Source of the DNA: CAAGNP01 sp045644725
GTDB lineage: Bacteria > Bacteroidota > Bacteroidia > Bacteroidales > UBA932
DNA: 39,028 bases
Assembly (NCBI GenBank): GCA_045644725.1
Contig: JAZRHK010000216.1
Coordinates: 1-39,028 of the forward strand
Reading direction: 5' to 3'
In this document: piece after piece, positions 8,280 to 14,997 of the stretch
Layout: each line of letters starts with the position of its first letter
How positions within the stretch are numbered: position 1 is the stretch's first letter
Position numbers and translations under genes: made by a program
The notes under the pieces: generated by a model
Databases searched by the model: none
What the model was told of the DNA's origin: nothing
What the model saw: the letters and a program-made list of their open reading frames with translations, nothing else

Positions 8280-8611
8280 TTTCTGATCAAATTGATTGTT
8301 TCTACCATCTCATTCCACACCATATCCATCTCTGCCAACTGGGCTCTCCCTTTCTCCGTAATTGAATAATATTTACGGGGCGGACCCTGAGTGGACTCCT
8401 CCCAACGGTATGTAAGTAGCCCCTGATTTTTCTGACGGATCAGCAAAGGATATAGGGTACCCTCCACAACTATCATTCTGGCCTCCTTCAACTCTGTAAT
8501 TATGGAAGATGCATACGAATCTTTTTTATTAAGTATACCCAATATGCAATACTCCAGAATACCTTTCCGCATCTGAGACTTTACATTATCTGAATTATTG
8601 ATTACTTCCAT
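8276..8611 (-). CDS. PadR family transcriptional regulator
   Basis: A 111-residue winged-helix repressor. The family core is obvious: YCILGILNKKDSYASSI, then VEGTLYPLLIRQKNQGLL (recognition helix and wing) and GPPRKYYSITEKG. A strong Shine-Dalgarno (GGAGGGG) sits before the start. It lies between two PspC genes, 11 bases after the first and overlapping the second by 4 bases. In Bacteroidota and Firmicutes such PadR-PspC units usually control themselves in response to envelope or antibiotic stress. A dyad at the operon promoter (9240-9262) is a candidate operator. Confidence 0.93.
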   Translation of the reverse strand: MEVINNSDNVKSQMRKGILEYCILGILNKKDSYASSIITELKEARMIVVEGTLYPLLIRQKNQGLLTYRWEESTQGPPRKYYSITEKGRAQLAEMDMVWNEMVETINLIRK

Positions 8612-8622
8612 AGTAACCCCTC

Positions 8623-9189
8623 CTATTTACCTGACCCGGAAAACTTTTTCAGATTCTCGGCCGTAATGGGCAATCCCCTCATCTCACACTTATCAGAAGC
8701 ACTCTTGGCTACAGGGGCCACAATCCAGAAAATTACATAAATCCAAAATCCCAATGATCCGCATATAAGAGCCACCAAGAATATAATTCTGATTAAGGTG
8801 ACATCGATATCCATATATGCAGCCAATCCACTGCATACTCCGCCGATGGTTTTTGAATCTGGATCTCTAAAGAATTTTTTTGTTGTTCTCATGGTATTGA
8901 TATTTTCGTTTGACATAAAATCCTTGTCTGCATCTGTGCCATCAGGCATACCCAATTGGGCTATTACCTTATTTACTATGGCAATATTGACCACCTCCTG
9001 TCTGGCGCCGAGAAACTCGGTAAAAAGCTCTGCTATACGGATCTCAACCTCCTCAATAACCTCATTTGTCTGCAGTCCCATTTTTACCTTTTCCTTGAAT
9101 CGCTCTATATAAGCATCCAATCTCTGGTAGGCATCTTCGTCAATAACGAATGTTCTGCCTCCGATGCCCACATTTATCACTTTTTTCAT
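8623..9189 (-). CDS. PspC-domain membrane protein, short form
   Basis: A 188-residue protein with the same N-terminal domain as the long PspC protein (residues 1-95, including IEEVEIRIAELF), a PspC domain (about 102-165, RDPDSKTIGGVCSGLAAYM followed by two membrane helices, ending FWIVAP) and a short cytoplasmic tail. It is the first gene of the operon. The two PspC proteins look like an ancient duplication in which the second copy gained extra membrane segments and a soluble domain. The function is probably membrane-stress sensing, by family analogy only. Confidence 0.85.
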   Translation of the reverse strand: MKKVINVGIGGRTFVIDEDAYQRLDAYIERFKEKVKMGLQTNEVIEEVEIRIAELFTEFLGARQEVVNIAIVNKVIAQLGMPDGTDADKDFMSNENINTMRTTKKFFRDPDSKTIGGVCSGLAAYMDIDVTLIRIIFLVALICGSLGFWIYVIFWIVAPVAKSASDKCEMRGLPITAENLKKFSGSGK

Positions 9190-9219
9190 CGTTATTTAAG
9201 TATTAGTTATTTTGTACTG

Positions 9220-9227
9220 CAAATATA
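9220..9227 (-). promoter_or_regulatory. -7 box of the PspC-PadR operon
   Basis: TATATTTG on the minus strand matches TAnnTTTG, 30 bases before the first start codon. No clean TTTG lies at the usual distance; the dyad at 9240-9262 occupies that place. Confidence 0.6.
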
Positions 9228-9239
9228 TATAAAAAATTT

Positions 9240-9262
9240 AGTACCTTGTATCACAAAGTACT
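9240..9262 (-). promoter_or_regulatory. Candidate PadR operator dyad
   Basis: AGTACTTTGT and ACAAGGTACT flank a 3-base centre; the arms match at 9 of 10 positions. The dyad covers the -33 region of the operon promoter, where a repressor would block polymerase. PadR proteins bind dyads of about this size. The link is inferred from position. Confidence 0.5.
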
Positions 9263-9285
9263 AAATATTTTAAAACAATATTGCA

Positions 9286-9316
9286 ACAAAAAAGCCCGTC
9301 ACTTAAGTAACGGGCT
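9286..9316 (-). terminator. Terminator after secG
   Basis: On the minus strand, AGCCCGT pairs with ACGGGCT and the stem extends inward through TACTTAAGTG. It is followed by TTTTTTG. It lies 22 bases past the secG stop and ends the four-gene lptE-secG unit. Confidence 0.85.
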
Positions 9317-9337
9317 CTAATTCACAACCTTAGTATA

Positions 9338-9676
9338 TTAGTTGACAGGAGTTTCTGTATTGCCTTGAGGTAGCACTGGGAACTCAGGTGCACCTTCTGC
9401 AGGCATTGTTTGCTCCATTTTCTCAATAATAGCATCTGATGACTCACCCTTTCCTGATGAAATGAAAGCTGTGATCAGGATACAAAGTGCGATTAGGATA
9501 CCTGCAAGAGTCCAAGTTGCTTTCTCCAAAAAGTCTGCTGTCTGACGAACGCCAAAAGTCTGGTTGCCTGAAGCAAAGTTTGCTGCCAATCCGCCACCTT
9601 TGGAATTTTGAACCAAAACAACGATAGTCAGTAGGATACTAACGATTATAATAAGGATTGAAATTGCTGTGTACAT
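9338..9676 (-). CDS. secG: Preprotein translocase subunit SecG
   Basis: An auxiliary inner-membrane subunit of the SecYEG translocon. The 112 residues contain two hydrophobic helices (about 2-23 and 54-72) joined by the family loop LVQNSKGGGLAANF, followed by a Pro/Glu-rich tail. It is the last gene of a unit with a sigma-54 activator, lptE and a TPR-like gene. The 2-base gap from the preceding gene suggests co-transcription. Confidence 0.92.
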   Translation of the reverse strand: MYTAISILIIIVSILLTIVVLVQNSKGGGLAANFASGNQTFGVRQTADFLEKATWTLAGILIALCILITAFISSGKGESSDAIIEKMEQTMPAEGAPEFPVLPQGNTETPVN

Positions 9677-9678
9677 AT

Positions 9679-10281
9679 CTATAACTGTTTCTTTATTTCT
9701 TCTTTAAGGGTTGCAAAGTAAGTACTTTTTTCTGGATATAACAAAATAAGTTTATCATAAACCTGCAAGGCACGCTTAAAACACCCTTGTGCAACATATA
9801 TTCTGGCCAGAGTCTCCGTACAATATTCATCATCAGAAAATTGGTCATTTGACTTGTCCACCTGGACCTTTACCTCCTGACCGGAAGCCGCTGTCCCCTT
9901 GATTGTGTCGAAAATATCGTCTCCTGACCCCTTCACTTCCTGATAGTCCTTCAGCCCGAAGTAATCTCCCCCCACAACAAAGAACTCCCGCTGCTTCACT
10001 TGCCCGACAGCGATTGCACTCTGCTCCTGCTCTCCACCGGTCTCTTTCTTTGCTTCTCTGGAACTTGACAACAGCTCTTTTTTTGTATTCCTAACAACAG
10101 GTTCAGTGGAATACATGTACGGCGCTATCCTCCTGACCACATCTGAAGAATATTCTCCACCCTTGGTACCCACATGGTCATAGAGTTCCTTATACCCTAT
10201 AGCAAACCATGGATATTTCCTTAAAATACCCTCAAGTTCCTCCAGAGAAGGTGATGTCCTACCAATTTGCCACTGTTGCAT
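9679..10281 (-). CDS. Hypothetical TPR-like protein between lptE and secG
   Basis: A 200-residue cytoplasmic protein without signal or membrane segment. The N-terminal 75 residues (SLEELEGILRKYPWFAIGYKEL) and the C-terminal 50 (TLARIYVAQGCFKRALQVYDKLILLYP) look helical. The latter is one clear tetratricopeptide-like repeat, so a protein-protein contact role is likely. The middle is charged and low in complexity. It overlaps the end of lptE by 23 bases and ends 2 bases before secG, which implies a conserved tie to envelope export. The function is unknown. Confidence 0.7.
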   Translation of the reverse strand: MQQWQIGRTSPSLEELEGILRKYPWFAIGYKELYDHVGTKGGEYSSDVVRRIAPYMYSTEPVVRNTKKELLSSSREAKKETGGEQEQSAIAVGQVKQREFFVVGGDYFGLKDYQEVKGSGDDIFDTIKGTAASGQEVKVQVDKSNDQFSDDEYCTETLARIYVAQGCFKRALQVYDKLILLYPEKSTYFATLKEEIKKQL

Positions 10282-10774
10282 TGAATATGTCCTCTACTAA
10301 AATTTCTATGATATCGTCACATAACTGAGCCTCCACAGCATCAAACGACTGCATGGAATCGTAATCCGCATATGCAGAAAAACTCTTTTCAAAATCCTCT
10401 TCAGGGTGCAGTCTGTTTGAATATGTCAACTTCAAGGTAACCGACAACCTGTTTTGGGATGCTACCTCATCGGCTGTCACCGCTATAGGCTTTGTATCAT
10501 AATTGGTAATTACTCCATACACCACAATATCACCCCCCTCTTCAAGCATCTCCAGTGGAGTCAGCTTCCTGTATTTGTCAATCAAGGCTTCCGAAAGCGT
10601 ATTGGCCAGAGATGGATTTATCCTGAGAGCCTTGTTTTCAAAATACTCTACAGTAAAAGTTTTTACATCTGGCTGGATAGATGTTCCGGAAAAGCTGTAC
10701 TGTATCCTGCACCCCATTACTAACGGGAGCAATACCGTCACTATCACAATTATGGCAAATCTAGTGCTCTTCAT
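10259..10774 (-). CDS. lptE: LptE-family LPS-assembly lipoprotein
   Basis: The outer-membrane lipoprotein partner of LptD, which inserts lipopolysaccharide into the outer leaflet. The 171-residue protein has a lipobox (LVMGC, Cys22) followed by the typical Bacteroidota segment YSFSGTSIQPDVKTFTVEYF and a compact alpha/beta domain. LptD is not in the window. The start is 2 bases after the sigma-54 activator stop, and the end overlaps the next gene by 23 bases. Its linkage to an activator gene suggests LPS transport is tuned with envelope state, which is inference. Confidence 0.88.
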   Translation of the reverse strand: MKSTRFAIIVIVTVLLPLVMGCRIQYSFSGTSIQPDVKTFTVEYFENKALRINPSLANTLSEALIDKYRKLTPLEMLEEGGDIVVYGVITNYDTKPIAVTADEVASQNRLSVTLKLTYSNRLHPEEDFEKSFSAYADYDSMQSFDAVEAQLCDDIIEILVEDIFNATVANW

Positions 10775-10776
10775 CT

Positions 10777-12021
10777 CTACTTTCTGGTTTTATTCAAATC
10801 ATTGAGTCTTCTGTACAGAGTCCTTTCAGATATGCCCAACTCCTCTGCGGCAGCTTTCCTGTTGTTGTGGTGCTTTTCCAGTGCTTTGATTATAAGTTCA
10901 GTATTGGCATCATGTATGGACAGGCTCCTTGGCATTTCCACATCCACTTTCTCTTCCACCTCCTCAGACACAGCATCAGTGATACTATAATCCAACTGTT
11001 TCCCTATATGAACCGGAAGATTTTGAATTGGTGCAGGGAGTGTTTGGGGGATGGTGGTCATATCCACTGGAGGAGCATCTCCCCCCACATTACCTGAAAT
11101 TACCGCAGCCTTCAGGGAATCCAACTCCTGCCTCATCTGATTCATCTGGAGGAGAATCTTGAAAATAAGATCCCTGTCTGTATAGCTCTCACCTCCGATA
11201 TTATGGCTCTCCCCTGCCAGAACCGGCAGAATATCGGGACCCTCCGCAGGCAGATACGCCTTAAGTATCTCGGCGGTAATATGCCTGTCCTTCTCCAATA
11301 CCGAAATCTGCTCTGCAACATTTTTCAGCTGACGCACATTCCCGGTCCATCTATAGGATTCCAGAAGCGCCTGTGCCTCGGAATCCAGCTTCACCGCCGG
11401 CATAGCGTATTTGTCCGCTATATCAAGAGCAAATTTCTTGAAAAGGAGATGAATATCTTTTTTACGCTCACGCAACGGGGGTATATAGATTGGAACAGCA
11501 TTTAGTCTATAATATAGATCCTCCCTGAATTTGCCCGTGTTGATGGCATGCATAAAGTTTATATTGGAGGCAGCTATCACCCTTACATCTGTTTTGAGTA
11601 TTTTTGAAGAACCTACCCTCAGGAACTCACCTGTCTCCAATACCCTAAGGAGCTTCACTTGTGTGGAAAGTGGCAGTTCGCCCACCTCATCCAGAAATAT
11701 CGTCCCCCCATTCGCCTCTTCAAAATAACCTTTTCTTGTCTCATTTGCTCCGGTAAAAGAACCCTTCTCATGTCCAAAAAGTTCAGATTCCAGAATTCCT
11801 CCATGGATAGCTCCACAGTTTATCGCCACATAATTTTTATGTTTCCTGGGACTCAAAGAATGGATAATTTTAGGTATAACCTCCTTACCAACACCACTCT
11901 CACCTGTGATCAATACAGAAAGGTCTGTACCTGCAATCTGAATGGCCGTATTCAGTGCAGCCTCCAGACGGGCATCATGACCAATGATTCCAAACCTATT
12001 TTTTATATCGTTTATATCCAT
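10777..12021 (-). CDS. Sigma-54-dependent transcriptional activator without sensor domain
   Basis: An AAA+ enhancer-binding protein that remodels RNA polymerase carrying sigma-54. The 414 residues begin directly with the AAA+ domain: Walker A GESGVGKE (40-47), the sigma-54 contact loop GSFTGA (87-92, canonical GAFTGA with Ala to Ser), and Walker B FLDEVGEL (109-116). A Fis-type helix-turn-helix closes the protein (RKAAAEELGISERTLYRRL). No receiver, GAF or PAS domain precedes the AAA+ core, so activity must be controlled by abundance or partner proteins. I start it at ATG 12021. An upstream TTG at 12030 lies inside the -7 box, so it cannot be transcribed as a start. The gene heads the lptE-secG unit. 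Confidence 0.9.
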   Translation of the reverse strand: MDINDIKNRFGIIGHDARLEAALNTAIQIAGTDLSVLITGESGVGKEVIPKIIHSLSPRKHKNYVAINCGAIHGGILESELFGHEKGSFTGANETRKGYFEEANGGTIFLDEVGELPLSTQVKLLRVLETGEFLRVGSSKILKTDVRVIAASNINFMHAINTGKFREDLYYRLNAVPIYIPPLRERKKDIHLLFKKFALDIADKYAMPAVKLDSEAQALLESYRWTGNVRQLKNVAEQISVLEKDRHITAEILKAYLPAEGPDILPVLAGESHNIGGESYTDRDLIFKILLQMNQMRQELDSLKAAVISGNVGGDAPPVDMTTIPQTLPAPIQNLPVHIGKQLDYSITDAVSEEVEEKVDVEMPRSLSIHDANTELIIKALEKHHNNRKAAAEELGISERTLYRRLNDLNKTRK

Positions 12022-12027
12022 AATCCG

Positions 12028-12035
12028 CAAAGTTA
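12028..12035 (-). promoter_or_regulatory. -7 box of the sigma-54 activator operon
   Basis: TAACTTTG on the minus strand leaves only 6 bases before ATG 12021. Transcription should start at or next to the start codon, giving a leaderless or nearly leaderless message. It is divergent from the kdsB box, 10 bases away. Confidence 0.65.
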
Positions 12036-12045
12036 AAAATTTTTC

Positions 12046-12053
12046 TAAATTTG
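12046..12053 (+). promoter_or_regulatory. -7 box of kdsB
   Basis: TAAATTTG matches TAnnTTTG and leaves only 4 bases before the kdsB ATG at 12058, predicting a leaderless message. No clear -33 TTTG is seen. Confidence 0.65.
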
Positions 12054-12057
12054 TATT

Positions 12058-12819
12058 ATGAGAACACTTGCAATTATTCCATCAAGATACGGATCATCCC
12101 GTTTCCCCGGCAAACCACTTGCCGATATATGCGGCAAAAGCATGGTAAGACGGGTATATGAACAAGCAAAAAAAGCATTTGAGGATGTATGTGTTGCCAC
12201 CGATGACGAAAGAATTGTCTCTGAGGTGGAGAGTTTTGGCGGAGTAGCCATAATGACATCAAACACACATCAGAGCGGAACCGACCGCTGCTATGAGGCC
12301 TACACAAAATATACCGCTCTGCACCCGGACAGGGAGATAGATGTAGTGATGAACATCCAGGGAGATGAACCCCTGATAGACCCTCAGCAGTTGAAGTCAC
12401 TGGAGAAAGCCTTTGAAGATGACCCTGAAGTATATTTGGCTACTATGGCCAAAAGAATTTCCACATCCCAGGAGCTGTTCAACCCTAATTCACCCAAGGT
12501 GATCTTCGACTTTGACAGCTACGCCCTTTACTTCAGCAGAAGCACTATCCCGTATCTGAGGGATGTCCCAGAAGAAATCTGGCACACCAAACATTCTTAT
12601 TACAAGCATATTGGGCTATATGCATACACCCCAGGAATTCTACATGACATATGTGAGATGGAGAGGTCTCCACTTGAACAGGCTGAGAGTCTCGAGCAGC
12701 TCAGATGGCTTGAAAATGGATTAAAAATCAAAGTCATAGAGACTTCTAGCACGACCTTTGCAGTAGATACCCCGGAAGATTTGGAAAAAATTATTATTTA
12801 CATTGAAAAATATTTATAA
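12058..12819 (+). CDS. kdsB: CMP-Kdo synthetase (3-deoxy-manno-octulosonate cytidylyltransferase)
   Basis: Activates Kdo as CMP-Kdo for the LPS inner core. The 253-residue protein shows the N-terminal nucleotide loop IPSRYGSSRFPGKPL (7-21), NIQGDEP (99-105) and the C-terminal VDTPEDLE segment, all standard for KdsB. It is divergent from the sigma-54 activator-lptE unit across only 36 bases, so two LPS-related units share one control region. The stop codon overlaps the -7 box of the following lipoprotein gene. Confidence 0.95.
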   Translation: MRTLAIIPSRYGSSRFPGKPLADICGKSMVRRVYEQAKKAFEDVCVATDDERIVSEVESFGGVAIMTSNTHQSGTDRCYEAYTKYTALHPDREIDVVMNIQGDEPLIDPQQLKSLEKAFEDDPEVYLATMAKRISTSQELFNPNSPKVIFDFDSYALYFSRSTIPYLRDVPEEIWHTKHSYYKHIGLYAYTPGILHDICEMERSPLEQAESLEQLRWLENGLKIKVIETSSTTFAVDTPEDLEKIIIYIEKYL

Positions 12820-12847
12820 CTTTGCAGTTAGTCTACGCGTGTAGGCT
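12817..12847 (+). promoter_or_regulatory. Promoter and leader hairpin of the OmpA/TPR lipoprotein gene
   Basis: A -7 box TAACTTTG at 12817-12824 begins in the kdsB stop codon. The leader of about 67 bases contains a 7-bp stem with one G-T pair (12830-12836 with 12841-12847, loop GCGT), followed by an A/T-rich stretch without a Shine-Dalgarno. The hairpin could protect the 5' end of an abundant message. Confidence 0.55.
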
Positions 12848-12894
12848 CAAATAGAATAACAAATTAAGTATTAATACAATAAATTGAATTCAAA

Positions 12895-14547
12895 ATGAAA
12901 ATTTTAAAAAGACTATCGTCTCTAGCCCTTGCTGCTTTGGTTATCACATCTTGCGGTAACCCTTCAAAAATGGCTGAGAAAGCAGAGCTTATCTCTGTAA
13001 ATTGTGATCCTCAAGTTCTTGAGGTTGTAGCTGACAAAGTGGACGCTCAGGTTTCAGTAGTTATTCCTGCTGACTACTTCCACCCAAAAGCAATCGTTGA
13101 GGTTACCCCTGTAATCGTTTACGAAGGTGGCGAAAGTGCTCTTGAGCCTGTTATGCTTCAAGGTGAAGATGTAACTATGAACTACACCGTTATCCCAGAG
13201 GCTGGTACCACTATCACCAAAGATCTTTCATTTGATTACAAACCAGGTATGGAGAAATCTCATCTTGAGTTGAGAATGAATGTTATCTACAAAGATAAGA
13301 CTACCCCTTATCCATCTCCTTATAAAGTAGCTGACGGTGCCAACACCACTTACAAACTTGTAAAAACAGAAGGCACCCTTGCATATGCTCCAGATGCTTA
13401 CCAGGCTATCATCCCTGAGACTGGCGAGGCTCAAATCCTTTACCTTATCAACAGCTCGACTGTTCGTCCTGCACAGCTTAAATCTGACGAGGTTAAAGCT
13501 TTCCAGGAGTTCCTGAAGAATGTAAAAGCTGACGAGAGAAGAGAGATCGTTGGTACTGACATTATCGCTTACGCTTCTCCAGATGGAAAAGAGGACCTTA
13601 ACAACAAACTTTCAGGCAAACGTGCTGAGTCTGCTACCAAAGCTTTCAACTCTAAGATCAACGACAAGAAAGTAGGTATTGAGACTGCTGTTAACAGCGT
13701 TTCTATCTCTGAGGACTGGGACGGTTTCAAAGAGTTGGTTAAAAACTCAAACATCTCTGACAAAGAGCTTATCCTTCGCGTTCTTGAAATGTACAGCGAT
13801 CCTATCGTTCGTGAGAGAGAGATCAAAAACATGTCACAGGTATTCACTATCCTTGCTAAAGAGATCCTTCCTCAGCTACGTCGCGCTAGATTCATCGCTA
13901 ACATTGAGTTCAAAAACTACACCGACGAAGAGCTAGTTGCTCTAGTTAACGATAACATTGAGATCCTTGACGAAGAGGCACTTCTTCACGCTGCTACTCT
14001 AGTTAAAGAGAACGATACCAAAGTTAAAGTTTACACTCAGGCTGCTAACAAATTCAACAGCGACCGCGCTAATGTTAACCTAGCTGTTACCCTTGTTAAA
14101 ATGGGTAAAGATGCTGATGCTTCTAACGCTCTTGCTAAAGTAGCAAACAAAGATGCTTACTACTACAACACAGTTGGTGTTATTGCTCTTCGCAAAGGTG
14201 ACAACCAAGCTGCTGTAGCTGCATTCAACCAATCAAACATCAAAGAAGCTAAATACAACCTTGCAGTTGTTGATGTTATTAACGGTAAATACGCTGAGGC
14301 TAAGGCTAAACTTGCTGGTTCTAAGAGCTACAACGAGGCTCTTGTTTGCATCCTTACCAATGACCTTGCAGGTGCTGAGGCTATCGTAGGTAACGCTAAA
14401 TGCCAATGCAAATCTTATCTTAAAGCTATCGTAGCTGCTCGTCAGGGTAAAGTTGACGCTGCTAAAGCTGCTCTTGAAGTTGCCAAGAAAGATGAGAAAC
14501 TTGCTAAACGTGCTGAGAAAGACATCGAGTTTGCAAAGGTTAAATAA
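12895..14547 (+). CDS. Abundant OmpA-like/TPR lipoprotein
   Basis: A 550-residue lipoprotein (lipobox VITSC, Cys20), presumably facing the periplasm. The N-terminal region (about 25-190) is beta-rich. A segment at about 195-300 resembles the OmpA C-terminal fold (IVGTDIIAYASPDGKEDL, then KRAESATKAF), which binds peptidoglycan in relatives. The C-terminal half (about 370-535) is helical with TPR-like units (NLAVTLVKMGKDADASNALAKV). Codon use is extreme (GCT, GTT, CTT and AAA dominate), unlike kdsB next door, so it is probably among the most abundant proteins of the cell. The exact function is unknown; an envelope scaffold is my best guess. A strong terminator follows. Confidence 0.8.
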   Translation: MKILKRLSSLALAALVITSCGNPSKMAEKAELISVNCDPQVLEVVADKVDAQVSVVIPADYFHPKAIVEVTPVIVYEGGESALEPVMLQGEDVTMNYTVIPEAGTTITKDLSFDYKPGMEKSHLELRMNVIYKDKTTPYPSPYKVADGANTTYKLVKTEGTLAYAPDAYQAIIPETGEAQILYLINSSTVRPAQLKSDEVKAFQEFLKNVKADERREIVGTDIIAYASPDGKEDLNNKLSGKRAESATKAFNSKINDKKVGIETAVNSVSISEDWDGFKELVKNSNISDKELILRVLEMYSDPIVREREIKNMSQVFTILAKEILPQLRRARFIANIEFKNYTDEELVALVNDNIEILDEEALLHAATLVKENDTKVKVYTQAANKFNSDRANVNLAVTLVKMGKDADASNALAKVANKDAYYYNTVGVIALRKGDNQAAVAAFNQSNIKEAKYNLAVVDVINGKYAEAKAKLAGSKSYNEALVCILTNDLAGAEAIVGNAKCQCKSYLKAIVAARQGKVDAAKAALEVAKKDEKLAKRAEKDIEFAKVK

Positions 14548-14577
14548 TCTGTAATACTCCTGTCAATCACATATGAC

Positions 14578-14612
14578 AATCGCCTGGCTAAACAGCCAGG
14601 CGATTTGTTTTG
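14578..14612 (+). terminator. Terminator of the OmpA/TPR lipoprotein gene
   Basis: A 12-bp perfect stem (AATCGCCTGGCT / AGCCAGGCGATT) with loop AAAC is followed by TGTTTTG, 30 bases past the stop codon. Confidence 0.88.
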
Positions 14613-14935
14613 TACTTACGCCATCACACTTTCCTACTCCTCCGGCAAGATATCTCTCCAGCATCCTGCAACCTGACTGCATAGTCCTAATATCACGACA
14701 TCGCTACCGCTGCATACCTTCGCAATGCCTACACTACAACTCATCACCTCGCCGCCTTATCGCCCTCTAAATACCGTCATGCAAGAATTCCTCCTAAAAG
14801 TTGTGCGACGGTCTGCATTTTGTTGGAAATAGCGCTGTGTTATCCACACACTATCGGGTTTTTGGCTAAATAGTGGTGTGACGATATCGGATGACGGGTG
14901 CACGCATAAGATCTGCATCCGTATAGGAATAGAAA
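14613..14935. other. Gene-poor intergenic stretch
   Basis: About 320 bases between two terminators. No convincing ORF, tRNA or riboswitch is visible on either strand. It contains one exact DnaA-box-like TTATCCACA (14840-14848), part of a short TGTG/CACA dyad, and one minus-strand AGGAGG followed by ATG that opens only a seven-codon frame. A small RNA cannot be excluded. Confidence 0.5.
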
Positions 14936-14971
14936 CAAAAAAATTAGGGCGATCTGGATAGACCGCCCTAA
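14936..14971 (-). terminator. Terminator of the TonB receptor-lipoprotein unit
   Basis: On the minus strand, TTAGGGCG pairs with CGCCCTAA (one mismatch, then two more pairs) and is followed by seven T. It lies 26 bases past the lipoprotein stop. Confidence 0.88.
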
Positions 14972-14997
14972 AATTGATTTATGATTTAAGCAGGTAC

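Noticed and set aside
12022..12030. TTG start for the sigma-54 activator
   Set aside because: The TTG lies inside the TAACTTTG -7 box, so it would not be in the transcript.
14840..14848. Possible replication origin from a TTATCCACA DnaA box
   Set aside because: It is a single box with no cluster, no AT-rich unwinding region and no dnaA or parAB nearby; about one such match is expected by chance in this window.
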